A stretch of 64,000 nt of DNA from an uncultured Bacteroidales bacterium (lineage in GTDB: Bacteria; Bacteroidota; Bacteroidia; Bacteroidales; UBA932), in the NCBI GenBank assembly GCA_944323245.1, contig CALURT010000011.1, positions 19,763 through 83,762 on the forward strand. Direction: 5' to 3'. Shown one piece after another: positions 36,591-45,226 of the stretch (the first letter of the stretch is position 1; every line of letters begins with the position of its first letter). A program made the translations under genes and the position numbers. The notes under the pieces are model-generated. The model was not told the origin of the DNA. It was given only the letters and a program-made list of their open reading frames with translations, and ran no database searches.

Positions 36591-37670
36591 ATGTTTGTCC
36601 TCGATTCGCATTGCGACACCCCGTCGCAGATTTTCAGGCTGACAGATATCCGGAAGAAAAACGAAAGAGGCCATGTGGATTTCCCGAGAATGAAGGAAGG
36701 GGGAGTGGACGGAGCCTTTTTCGCATTGTACGTACCCGCAGGGCTTTCTCCGGACGAATCCACGGCATACGCGTTGAAACTCCTGTCCTGCCTTGAGGAT
36801 ACCGTATCTGCGGCCAAGGATGCTGCGGCATTCGCATATTCGCCTGATGATGCCATGTGCAATCAGGAAAAGGGATTGCTGTCCGTTTTCATCGGATTGG
36901 AGAACGGAGCCGCCATACAAGAGTCGCTGTCACTGCTCCGCCAATTCTACCGTATGGGTGTAAGATACATTACGCTTTCACATTCTGCGGACAACGCCAT
37001 CTGCGACTCATGCGCAGAAGGCAAAAGATGGGGCGGTCTCAGCCCGTTCGGAAAAGAAGTCGTAAAGGAAATGAACAGGCTCGGAATAATCATTGACGTG
37101 TCGCACATTTCCGATGCCTCGTTTTGGGATGTCCTTGAATGTTCGTCAATGCCTGTAGTCGCAAGCCATTCGTGTTGCAGGGCCCTCTGCAGCCATCCCC
37201 GCAATCTGAGCGACGACATGATAAGGGCTTTGGCTGCAAAAGGGGGAGTCATCCAGATAAATTTCTTCCCGCTCTTCCTTGATGAGGGCTTTTCGGAAAT
37301 CCTGTCGGAATCCGGGCTCGAGGATGAAGGGGAAGAGATAGAAAAGGAATTTATCGCCGATCCTTCAGATGCCGGGAAGCGGCAAGCGTGGTATGAAGTT
37401 ATAGACAGACTGCATGCCTTGCCGAGACCGTCATACAAGAGAATAGTCGACCATATCGACCATGCGGTGGCGGTCGCCGGAATCGATCATGTGGGTCTCG
37501 GTTCGGATTTCGACGGGATTGCGGTCACTCCTGCTGGGATGGACAGTATTTCCGACTTCGGGAAAATCTTCGACGAGATGAGAAGCCGCGGCTACAGCGA
37601 AAATGAGATAGCAAAAGTCGCCGGAGGTAACTTTTTGAGGGTATTTTCTCGTGTAACAAAAATGTTCTAA
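36591..37670 (+). CDS. M19-family membrane dipeptidase (renal dipeptidase-like)
   Basis: This zinc-dependent dipeptidase has an amidohydrolase-type barrel. The metal motifs are LDSHCDTPSQ (HxD), GLENGAA (bridging Glu), and the two histidine motifs IDVSHISD and PVVASHSCCRALC. The GLGSDFDGIA stretch closes the active site. At 359 residues it has no signal peptide or membrane anchor, so it is probably cytoplasmic. It is translated right after rlmB with a 1-nt gap. Confidence 0.93.
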   Translation: MFVLDSHCDTPSQIFRLTDIRKKNERGHVDFPRMKEGGVDGAFFALYVPAGLSPDESTAYALKLLSCLEDTVSAAKDAAAFAYSPDDAMCNQEKGLLSVFIGLENGAAIQESLSLLRQFYRMGVRYITLSHSADNAICDSCAEGKRWGGLSPFGKEVVKEMNRLGIIIDVSHISDASFWDVLECSSMPVVASHSCCRALCSHPRNLSDDMIRALAAKGGVIQINFFPLFLDEGFSEILSESGLEDEGEEIEKEFIADPSDAGKRQAWYEVIDRLHALPRPSYKRIVDHIDHAVAVAGIDHVGLGSDFDGIAVTPAGMDSISDFGKIFDEMRSRGYSENEIAKVAGGNFLRVFSRVTKMF

Positions 37671-37701
37671 GTTAAAACTTTTTTGTTTCTAAGTGTTATT
37701 G

Positions 37702-38970
37702 TCAATTATTTACTTCTAATTCTATAAATTTTCGCAAAGTATCCAGTGCAGAGGCTGCAAAACGCTGGGTATTGCGAAGCCTGTCGTTTCTGAAATTGAA
37801 TTTTACGGCTTCCGTCCGTTTTTCCGAGCTTACGCCCACCCATACGAGGCCGACCGGCTTGTCCTCGCTTCCGCCTCCGGGACCGGCTATGCCGGAAGTC
37901 GCTACGGAATAGTCGCTGCCGGTAAGTTTCCGCACGCCTTCGGCCATGGCCCTTACGCACTCTTCGCTTACGGCACCTGAACGCTTGAGAATTTCATCGG
38001 ATACACCGAGCACGCCATGTTTCACGCTGTTTGCGTATGAGACTACCGAGCCGAGAAAATAATCGGAAGAGCCGGGCACGGAAGTTATCAGGGATGCAAT
38101 CATTCCGCCGGTGCAGGACTCGGCTGTGCTCAGTGTCTTACCGCATTTTTTCAGAAGCTTTCCGACCACTGTTTCCAATCTTTCTCCCTCTTCTGAATAT
38201 ATGCTGTCTCCGAGTATCTTCCTCAAGCCTGCGAGTTCCCGTTCGCATCTTGCTTCCTGAATCAGGCGTTCTCCGCCGAAGACGGACAGCCTGAGAGCGA
38301 CACCTTTGAGCGGGTCTGGCAGATAGGCGAGATGAATGTCGTCAGGCAGGGCTCCTTCCCACTTTTCAAGCATGTCAGACAAGGCGGATTCGGCTATCCC
38401 GTAGGTCATGACCGTCTTGTGATATATATCTTCCGTATGATAATGCAGCCTTATGTCGCTGATTACGTCATCCATTGCCCCCATGGCTTCGAAAGGGACG
38501 CCGGGAAGCGAATAAAGCGAGACTTTCCTGCCCTGTCTTTCGGTGTGCAGGATCATTACCGGAGCTGTCCCGAGCCTGTTGACGATGACTTCACAATTGT
38601 CAGGAACGAGCGCCTGCGCCCTGTTCGTATCGAGAGTATCAAGTCCGCGGGAGGCGAGAATTTCATGGATGACTTCCGCCTGGGCGGTATTTTCGACATA
38701 CCGCGTGCTGCGGGACAGTTCGAACAGGACCTTTTTGGTGACGTCGTCCTTTGTCGGGCCCAGGCCTCCGGTCACTATCACGATATCGCTTTCGTTTAAC
38801 TCGGCGTCGAGATTTTTCCGGATTTCATCCTTGTCGTCGGCGAAAGAGAGCATTTTTCTTACCTTAATGCCGTTTTTCTCCAATTCCGTCGCTATTCCTG
38901 CCGAATTGGTATCCACTATCTGACCTATCAGGATTTCATCCCCGATAGTGCAAATGCTTGCTCCGATCAT
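37702..38970 (-). CDS. cinA: CinA-like nicotinamide-nucleotide amidase / competence-damage protein
   Basis: The protein joins an N-terminal MoaB/COG1058 pyrophosphatase-type domain (about 1-170, IGDEILIGQIVDTNSAGIA and VTGGLGPTKDDVTK) to a C-terminal PncC domain (about 250-420). The PncC domain carries TAESCTGGMIASLITSVPGSS and SGIAGPGGGSEDKPVGLVW. PncC deamidates nicotinamide mononucleotide in NAD salvage. The length (422) is normal for the two-domain form. Its start overlaps the pyrD stop by 4 nt (ATGA), so the two are translationally coupled. Confidence 0.95.
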   Translation of the reverse strand: MIGASICTIGDEILIGQIVDTNSAGIATELEKNGIKVRKMLSFADDKDEIRKNLDAELNESDIVIVTGGLGPTKDDVTKKVLFELSRSTRYVENTAQAEVIHEILASRGLDTLDTNRAQALVPDNCEVIVNRLGTAPVMILHTERQGRKVSLYSLPGVPFEAMGAMDDVISDIRLHYHTEDIYHKTVMTYGIAESALSDMLEKWEGALPDDIHLAYLPDPLKGVALRLSVFGGERLIQEARCERELAGLRKILGDSIYSEEGERLETVVGKLLKKCGKTLSTAESCTGGMIASLITSVPGSSDYFLGSVVSYANSVKHGVLGVSDEILKRSGAVSEECVRAMAEGVRKLTGSDYSVATSGIAGPGGGSEDKPVGLVWVGVSSEKRTEAVKFNFRNDRLRNTQRFAASALDTLRKFIELEVNN

Positions 38971-40010
38971 TTTTTCTGGCGTTTTTGAAGATAACTGTTG
39001 ATTTTCCTGACAATTGCAGGGCCTTCGTATATGAATCCGGTATAAATTTCCACAAGGGATGCTCCGGCGTCCAGCATTTCAGCCGCCTGCGGGCCCGACA
39101 TGATGCCACCGACACCGATGATCGGCAGCCTGCCGCGGGTCTTGTCATGAATATACCTTACCAATGCGAGGTTTTTCTCGTATAAAGGGGCTCCGGACAG
39201 GCCTCCGTTGCCGATTTCCTCTATTTCTTCGGCACTCAGGCTCTTCAGTCCGTCTCGGCTTCTCGTCGTGTTTCCCGCCACTATGCCGTCTATGCCAGAC
39301 ATCATGGCGTAATCGATGATTTCATCCAGTTGCTGATGCGGGACATCAGGGGATACCTTTATGAGAATAGGCCTGTATTCGTCGAAATACATCCGCAGGT
39401 TCAGGAGCTTGTCAACTATGTCGGCAAGAAAAGACACGTCCTGAAGGGCGGAAAGTCCGACGACATTCGGGCAGGATATGTTCAGGACGAACATGTCCAC
39501 GAAATCGTAAAGGAGTGCGAATGCTGATTCGTAATCCTTTGCCGCATCGTCGTTTATGCTTGACGTATTCTTGGAAATATTACCGGCGACGATGACTTTC
39601 GGCCTGTCTTTTTTCAGATGTTCAACAGCGTTTCTGACACCCTTGTTGTTGATACCCATACGGTTTATGATGGCCTTGTCCTTTACGACGCGGAAGAGTC
39701 TCGGCTTGGGGTTTCCGGGCTGCGGCTCGGGAGTCAGGGAGCCGATTTCAATGAAACCGAAGCCGAAATCGGCCAATTCGTTGTAATGTTCTCCGTTCTT
39801 GTCAAGCCCCCCGGCCAATCCGACCGGATTCCTGAATCTGATGCCGAAAACTTCCCGTTCCAATGACGGCGTCTTTCTCGTGTATATCAGACGCAGTATC
39901 CATTTGGCAAAAGGAATGCAGCGAAGCCATGACAGGCATGTGAAAATAATGTTGTGTGCGGTTTCAGCATTGAAACAGAAGAGAATAGGGCGTATAATAC
40001 GTTTGTACAT
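38967..40010 (-). CDS. pyrD: Dihydroorotate dehydrogenase (quinone), class 2
   Basis: PyrD oxidises dihydroorotate to orotate in pyrimidine synthesis and passes electrons to menaquinone. Class 2 is indicated by the N-terminal membrane-associating helices (YKRIIRPILFCFNAETAHNIIF). FMN-barrel motifs follow: NPVGLAGGLDKNGE, SLTPEPQPGNPKPRLFR, and NISCPNVVGLSALQD with the catalytic serine position just before the Cys-Pro-Asn. IIGVGGIMSGPQAAEM ends the barrel. It has 347 residues. It overlaps cinA by 4 nt. Confidence 0.95.
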   Translation of the reverse strand: MYKRIIRPILFCFNAETAHNIIFTCLSWLRCIPFAKWILRLIYTRKTPSLEREVFGIRFRNPVGLAGGLDKNGEHYNELADFGFGFIEIGSLTPEPQPGNPKPRLFRVVKDKAIINRMGINNKGVRNAVEHLKKDRPKVIVAGNISKNTSSINDDAAKDYESAFALLYDFVDMFVLNISCPNVVGLSALQDVSFLADIVDKLLNLRMYFDEYRPILIKVSPDVPHQQLDEIIDYAMMSGIDGIVAGNTTRSRDGLKSLSAEEIEEIGNGGLSGAPLYEKNLALVRYIHDKTRGRLPIIGVGGIMSGPQAAEMLDAGASLVEIYTGFIYEGPAIVRKINSYLQKRQKK

Positions 40011-40063
40011 CGTCTGAAGTTTGAATCAGACCACAAACATACGCAAAAACATCGGAAATTCGA

Positions 40064-40504
40064 TTATTCCGTGGGAAATTCCTGAAAGGTGCCGTCATCG
40101 AAAAATATCATGACCTTCACGGCTTTTCTCTGCTTAGGAGGCTCTTTTTCGATATAGCATATCTGTGGCTGGGCCGGAGCCTGGTTCTGAGTCTCCGGTA
40201 CGGGTGCATCCGCAGGAATACGGGGGTCATTTTCCGTAGTAACTGCAAGCCGGCTGAAGAGAGTGTTTTCATCGGACGGAACGGGGATGATGTCTGACTT
40301 GTACATTTTCCCTTTCCCGGAAATCAGCCATTCGATGTTGAGATTGGGGTAGTGTCGCAGGATTCCTGCAATGAAATCATATCCCGGCTTGTTTCTTCCG
40401 GCAATGATATGCGATACGCTTGCCCTTGCGACCTTGATAGTATCCGCAAATTCAGCCTGCGTGATGTTTTCGGCCGATAAAAACTGCTGTAATCTCTCAT
40501 TCAT
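40064..40504 (-). CDS. XRE-family helix-turn-helix transcriptional regulator
   Basis: The N-terminal HTH domain (about residues 4-62) reads ITQAEFADTIKVARASVSHIIAGRNKPGYDF, the Cro/cI pattern common to Bacteroidetes regulators. LNIEWLISGKGKMY follows. The C-terminal half is Pro/Gln/Ala rich and ends in KVMIFFDDGTFQEFPTE, with no known ligand domain. The upstream region has inverted and direct copies of ATTTGTAAA, a likely site for its own control. The target regulon is unknown. Confidence 0.88.
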   Translation of the reverse strand: MNERLQQFLSAENITQAEFADTIKVARASVSHIIAGRNKPGYDFIAGILRHYPNLNIEWLISGKGKMYKSDIIPVPSDENTLFSRLAVTTENDPRIPADAPVPETQNQAPAQPQICYIEKEPPKQRKAVKVMIFFDDGTFQEFPTE

Positions 40505-41007
40505 AATTGTAGCGATAAGATTTACAAATGTAATGAAAAATTTATTAAGAAATGTAAATCGTTGTCGAGTACATTTGTAAACAGGCGGACGAAGTGTATT
40601 GTAATCAATTGATGTGAAACTTTATATAATCCATATAAAATACTCATTATTTGTTATATACATTATATAAAACAATGATTTTAAGTATTAGGCAGTCAAA
40701 AACGGGCGACCTTTCGTAATTAATTGTACTATTTATTAATATAATATATTATAATATTCTGATTTATTGGTATTTAACTACTAATTTCTATAAATGTCGA
40801 AATTCGGACATTTTACATTTGGAAAATAATGGAAAAATTCAGAATGTTCACAGATCTCATTACATGAAATTCAATTTTCTATCCTATCGGTGTTTTGTTG
40901 TAATTTGTATTTGTAAACAGCGACACGGAAACACTCATATCGGATATTTTTTCTGTTTTCCTGGCAATTGTGTATTTTCGCAGAATAATTGCCTTAAACA
41001 GGATAAT
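40505..41007. promoter_or_regulatory. AT-rich 503-nt region between the XRE gene and queA with repeated ATTTGTAAA motifs
   Basis: TTTACAAATGTA (40521-40532) and its exact reverse complement TACATTTGTAAA (40570-40581) form an inverted repeat in front of the regulator gene. Each arm also contains a TACATTTG -7-like box pointing outward. ATTTGTAAACAG occurs at 40573-40584 and again at 40909-40920. A TATTTTCG box at 40973-40980 may serve queA. I see no gene or riboswitch; an open frame from 40819 in frame with queA lacks coding character. Confidence 0.6.
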
Positions 41008-42237
41008 ATGGTACCAGAAATAAGAATCGAGGATTTTGACTACCCCCTCCCCGGGGAAAGAATTGCAAAATATCCGCTTCCCGAACGCGATTCATCGAAA
41101 CTCCTCGTCTATAGGGATGGAAATATCGTAGAACATGTCTTCAGGGAAATTCCGGAACTCCTCCCCAAGGACTCCATAATGGTCTTCAACGACACCAAGG
41201 TAGTGCCGGCAAGGCTGCATTTCCAACGGGAAACCGGAGCCCATATCGAGATTTTCTGCCTTGAACCGGTCGCGCCTGCCGAATACAGCCTTATTTTCTC
41301 CGAAACGGAAAAATGCAGGTGGAAATGTATCGTAGGCAATGCAAAAAAGTGGAAATCAGATGTTCTCACCCTGTCCAACCCGGAATCCGACCCTGATGTG
41401 GCGGCTTTGGGGCTCAAGGCAAAGTCCGTGGAACGTAACGGAGAGACCTCCATCGTCGAATTTTCATGGAACGGCGGCATACCGTTCTCGAAAGTGCTCG
41501 AAACATGCGGAACAATCCCGATTCCTCCGTATCTCAACAGGGATTCGGAAGCGATAGATTCCCAGAGATACCAGACCCTGTATGCCAGATTCAGAGGTTC
41601 GGTCGCCGCACCTACCGCCGGCCTGCATTTTACGGAAAGGGTCCTGAATGCAATAAAGGAAAAAGGCATTGATATGGAGACTGTCTGTCTGCATGTCGGG
41701 GCCGGGACCTTCCTTCCCGTCAAATCAGAAACGATTTCTGGGCATACGATGCACAGGGAACCGTTTGTCGTCAGGAAGAAATTCATAGAAGACATGGCCG
41801 GAACGGACAGGACGGTAATAGCCGTTGGTACGACTTCCGTAAGGACGCTTGAATCCCTGTACTTTGCCGGCGTGCAATGCATCAGGAAAGGCGCACCCGA
41901 GGAAATAAGCCAGTGGCTGCCTTATGAAACCGATTACGGACTGTCAAGACAGGAGGCCTTTTCAGCACTCAGCCAATATATGGAAAGAAACGGTATAGAG
42001 GAGTTGAAACTCGGTACAAGGATAATAATAGTGCCTGGCTACGAATTTCACGTGACGGATGCACTCGTGACGAATTTCCATCAGCCGCAAAGCACTCTGC
42101 TTCTGCTGATTTCGGCATTCGTGGACGGAGACTGGAAACGCATATACGATTTCGCCCTCGGACACGGTTTCAGATTTTTGAGCTACGGAGACAGCTCTCT
42201 GCTGTTTCGTCGTGGAAATCACACCGTTCGTCGTTGA
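41008..42237 (+). CDS. queA: S-adenosylmethionine:tRNA ribosyltransferase-isomerase
   Basis: QueA adds the cyclopentene ring of queuosine from SAM onto preQ1 in tRNA. Family motifs include FDYPLPGERIAKYPLPERDSSKLLV, SIMVFNDTKVVPARLHF, APTAGLHFTERVL and VGAGTFLPVKSETISGHTMHRE. NFHQPQSTLLLLISAFV follows near the C-terminal end. The 409 residues are longer than the E. coli protein but usual for Bacteroidetes, I believe. I set the start at 41008 (MVPEIRIEDFDY). The last 36 nt of the gene contain the malQ operator repeats. Confidence 0.94.
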   Translation: MVPEIRIEDFDYPLPGERIAKYPLPERDSSKLLVYRDGNIVEHVFREIPELLPKDSIMVFNDTKVVPARLHFQRETGAHIEIFCLEPVAPAEYSLIFSETEKCRWKCIVGNAKKWKSDVLTLSNPESDPDVAALGLKAKSVERNGETSIVEFSWNGGIPFSKVLETCGTIPIPPYLNRDSEAIDSQRYQTLYARFRGSVAAPTAGLHFTERVLNAIKEKGIDMETVCLHVGAGTFLPVKSETISGHTMHREPFVVRKKFIEDMAGTDRTVIAVGTTSVRTLESLYFAGVQCIRKGAPEEISQWLPYETDYGLSRQEAFSALSQYMERNGIEELKLGTRIIIVPGYEFHVTDALVTNFHQPQSTLLLLISAFVDGDWKRIYDFALGHGFRFLSYGDSSLLFRRGNHTVRR

Positions 42238-42272
42238 TTTTTTCCTTTCCTGTAAAATTATCCATATACTTG
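42202..42272 (+). promoter_or_regulatory. malQ control region: two 21-nt-spaced TTCGTC repeats and -7 box
   Basis: CTGTTTCGTC (42202-42211) and ACCGTTCGTC (42223-42232) are exactly 21 nt apart and lie within the end of queA. A TATACTTG box (42265-42272, one mismatch to TAnnTTTG) follows, and 32 nt separate it from the end of the second repeat. The same repeat and the same 32-nt distance occur before the sugar transporter operon at 46679-46770. I infer a binding site of the LytTR regulator encoded at 44419. Confidence 0.65.
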
Positions 42273-42309
42273 TCCTGAAAATTTCACCAATGAAAATCCA
42301 TACAGTATC

Positions 42310-44418
42310 ATGAAACTTATAACCGAAATCGAATATTTTACCCGCTGGGGTGAGGAAATCCTTCTGAGGATCAATGACAGACTGATACATTCTGAATATA
42401 GGTCGGACGGCATCTGGACGTCGGAAGTGGACGGGCTGAAGCCGGGCCAGACGGTAGAATACCGTTATGAAGTCCATTCGGGAGGCCTGTGCAGGCGTAG
42501 CGAATGGGCGTCCCATACAGTTACCATGCCTGCAGGGCGTTCCTCGAAGGCAATAACGGTGAGGGATGGCTGGCACGATGTACCCGCCGGTCTTCCACTG
42601 CGTTCGGCGCCTTTTGCAAAAGGTGTCTTCAGCATGGTTCCGGGCAGACAATGGAAGGCTGCCGGAGTAGCCGTACCGGTTTTTTCCCTGCGGTCGGAAA
42701 GCGGATTCGGCATAGGGGAATTCAAGGACCTCGACCTGCTTGTGGACTGGGCGGCGGCTACCGGACAGAAGATAATCCAGCTGCTGCCGATCTACGATAC
42801 GACGATGACATGGACATGGGAGGACTCTTACCCGTACAATGCAAATTCCATATTCGCCCTGCATCCGCAGTTCATCCATCTTCCGGACGCCGGAGTCGAG
42901 GAAGACGGGGAATATCTGAGGCTCAGGTCCGAGCTGAATGCACTTGACAAGGTGGACTATGAAAAAGTCAATATCGAAAAGCACAGACTTTTGAGGAAAG
43001 CCTTCGCAAAGACAGGAAAAAACGTTGCCAGACGCAAGTCTTACAAGGATTTCGTCGAGAAGAACGCTTTCTGGCTTATTCCTTATTCGGTATATTGTTC
43101 GCTGCGCGACGAATTCGGTACGGCGGAGTTCGGGAAGTGGGGCGACTATTCTGTCTACAGTCCTGAAAAGGCGTCGGAATACAGAAACAGCCACAAGTCA
43201 GAAACAGACTACTGGTGTTTCGTACAGTATCATCTTCATCTGCAGCTCTGTGCGGCAAGGGACTATGCACATTCGAAGGGAGTCATATTCAAAGGGGACC
43301 TGCCTATCGGAGTGAGCAGGACGAGTGTGGATGCATGGACGGACAGCAAGCTGTTCCGAATGGACTCGCAGGCAGGGGCACCGCCTGACGGCTTTTCCGC
43401 CGAAGGCCAGAAATGGGGTCTGCCTACCTATAACTGGGATGAAATGGCCAAGGACGGTTATCTGTGGTGGAGACAACGCCTCGGCAAGATGTCAGAGTAT
43501 TTCGACGCATTGAGGATAGACCATATTCTCGGCTTTTTCAGGATCTGGGAAATTCCTCTTTCGGCGAAGACAGGACTTATGGGGCATTTCAACCCGGCTC
43601 TGCCTTATTCTTCCGACGAATTGAGGAACATGGGATTCGACATGTCTTGCGGGAGATACTCTTCGTCCGATGAGAACGAGGAAGACGTGCTTTTCATCGA
43701 GGATCCGCACCGGAAGGGTTTCTGGCATCCTCGTATCGCAGCCCAATATACACGTTCGTATTCGATGCTTGATGATTGGCACCGCAACGTGTACAACCGT
43801 CTCTACGACGATTTCTTCTATCATCGCCACAACGCTTTCTGGAAAGAGTCGGCAATGCGCAGACTTTCATCCCTTCTGTCTTCCACGGGGATATTGGTAT
43901 GCGGGGAGGATCTCGGCATGATACCGGCCTGCGTTTCGGAGGTGATGGACGAGTATCAGATTCTTTCGTTGGAAATCCAGAGGATGTCGAAAAATCCGCA
44001 GGTGAGATTCGCCGATCCCCACACTTATCCTTATTATTCCGTATGTATGGTGTCCACTCACGACATGAATCCGCTCAGGGCATGGTGGGAGGAAGACAGG
44101 TCTGTCACACAGGCTTTCTGGAACGAATACATGCACAGGGGTGGCCAGGCTCCTGAAGTCTGCGAACCTTGGATTTGCAGGGAAATAATCGGTACCCATC
44201 TTCATTCTTCCTCGATGCTCACCATTCTCCTGCTGCAGGACTGGATGTCCATCGATCCAGAGCTGCGTCTGCAGAGTCCTGAGGATGAAAGGATAAATGT
44301 TCCGGCCATTCCGAGATATTACTGGAGATACAGGATGCCTGTCACTCTCGAAACCCTTCTTGCAAAGGCTGATTTCAATGCTTTGATGAAAGACATGATA
44401 AGCGGGTCGGGACGCTGA
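42310..44418 (+). CDS. malQ: 4-alpha-glucanotransferase (GH77) with N-terminal CBM20-like domain
   Basis: MalQ moves glucan segments between malto-oligosaccharides and releases glucose in the cytoplasm. There is no signal peptide. Residues 1-95 or so look like one CBM20-type starch-binding domain (EIEYFTRWGEEILLRIND and VEYRYEVHSGG). The GH77 barrel follows, with the catalytic nucleophile Asp in FDALRIDHILGFFRIWEIP, the acid/base Glu in LVCGEDLGMIPACV and the third Asp in VSTHDMNPLRAWW. At 702 residues it is shorter than Bacteroides forms I recall with two such domains. It abuts the regulator gene with no gap, tail to tail. Confidence 0.93.
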   Translation: MKLITEIEYFTRWGEEILLRINDRLIHSEYRSDGIWTSEVDGLKPGQTVEYRYEVHSGGLCRRSEWASHTVTMPAGRSSKAITVRDGWHDVPAGLPLRSAPFAKGVFSMVPGRQWKAAGVAVPVFSLRSESGFGIGEFKDLDLLVDWAAATGQKIIQLLPIYDTTMTWTWEDSYPYNANSIFALHPQFIHLPDAGVEEDGEYLRLRSELNALDKVDYEKVNIEKHRLLRKAFAKTGKNVARRKSYKDFVEKNAFWLIPYSVYCSLRDEFGTAEFGKWGDYSVYSPEKASEYRNSHKSETDYWCFVQYHLHLQLCAARDYAHSKGVIFKGDLPIGVSRTSVDAWTDSKLFRMDSQAGAPPDGFSAEGQKWGLPTYNWDEMAKDGYLWWRQRLGKMSEYFDALRIDHILGFFRIWEIPLSAKTGLMGHFNPALPYSSDELRNMGFDMSCGRYSSSDENEEDVLFIEDPHRKGFWHPRIAAQYTRSYSMLDDWHRNVYNRLYDDFFYHRHNAFWKESAMRRLSSLLSSTGILVCGEDLGMIPACVSEVMDEYQILSLEIQRMSKNPQVRFADPHTYPYYSVCMVSTHDMNPLRAWWEEDRSVTQAFWNEYMHRGGQAPEVCEPWICREIIGTHLHSSSMLTILLLQDWMSIDPELRLQSPEDERINVPAIPRYYWRYRMPVTLETLLAKADFNALMKDMISGSGR

Positions 44419-45177
44419 TTACGCCCCTTCCAACCAGCTTATGAAATCCTCCGTTTTCGAACGGCTCACCATCATCGTGAACGGAGGTTCCGGTTCGGCG
44501 GATATCATGTACCGTCCTCCGATTTTCACGATGCTTGAGATAGCAGGCATGGAGATGATGCAGTTTCGTGAGATTCTGAAGAACCTCCTGTCATCAAGCT
44601 GCTCCATGGCTATGTCCAAAGAAAAGTCGATGACGAACTTGCGGGCGTCCGAAGTCACCATGTACGTACATTTGTCTTCGGCATACAGGTAGGCTATGTC
44701 CTCTGCCTTTACGGGCAGGAGCATGTCATTCAGTTTTATGAGAAACCTCTCACGCTTGCCCTTGACCGCATCCTTCGCCGGTCCGGCCTCTGTCCCGTCA
44801 TGAACGCTTACGGTATTGGAAGAGCGTGACATGGCCCTCTCCACAGCCCGTTTCAGGTCTTCCGGGGAGACGGGTTTCATAAGATAGTCGGTACTGTCTA
44901 CCTCGAAGGCCTTGACTGCATAATTGTCGTATGCCGTGGTCATGATGACCTGTGCATTTACCTTTGTCCTGCGGAAAATCTCAAAACTGTTGCCGTCGGA
45001 CAACTCGACGTCCATGAATATGAGGTCAGCCTTGTGATCAGGGTTGTCAAGCCATTCGACGGTGTCTGCTACCGAGCCGGTTTCGCCGACTATTGTCATT
45101 TCGGGATACAACCGTTTGAGAGTGGCTGCAAGGGCCCTTCTTGCCATCAATTCGTCTTCTACTATCAGAACATTCAT
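44419..45177 (-). CDS. LytTR-family response regulator
   Basis: The receiver domain (about residues 1-120) starts MNVLIVEDELMARRAL, with the phosphorylation site D56 in DLIFMDVELSDG and the lysine in STDYLMKPVSPED. A LytTR DNA-binding domain (about 145-250) follows, with FLIKLNDMLLPVKAEDIAYLYAE and FFRISRNCIIS. LytTR proteins bind direct repeats of about 9 bp spaced two helical turns apart. Sites of this kind flank the starch genes at 42202-42232 and 46679-46730. It is 49 nt downstream of its histidine kinase and abuts malQ. It probably takes the place of SusR here. Confidence 0.92.
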   Translation of the reverse strand: MNVLIVEDELMARRALAATLKRLYPEMTIVGETGSVADTVEWLDNPDHKADLIFMDVELSDGNSFEIFRRTKVNAQVIMTTAYDNYAVKAFEVDSTDYLMKPVSPEDLKRAVERAMSRSSNTVSVHDGTEAGPAKDAVKGKRERFLIKLNDMLLPVKAEDIAYLYAEDKCTYMVTSDARKFVIDFSLDIAMEQLDDRRFFRISRNCIISMPAISSIVKIGGRYMISAEPEPPFTMMVSRSKTEDFISWLEGA

Positions 45178-45226
45178 AAATCTGTACTATTCAAGTTCTA
45201 CGCATGTTTTTTTTACAGGGATATTC

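Noticed and set aside
40819..41007. Upstream extension of queA by 63 codons
   Set aside because: The added residues are Cys/Phe rich without family similarity and lie in an AT-rich control region.
40064..41007. Prophage or integrated element around the XRE regulator
   Set aside because: There is no integrase, structural gene or tRNA-associated repeat nearby; flanking genes pyrD and queA are housekeeping.
40820..41007. preQ1 riboswitch before queA
   Set aside because: I could not find the short preQ1-I hairpin with its A-rich tail or another known queuosine-related motif in this stretch.
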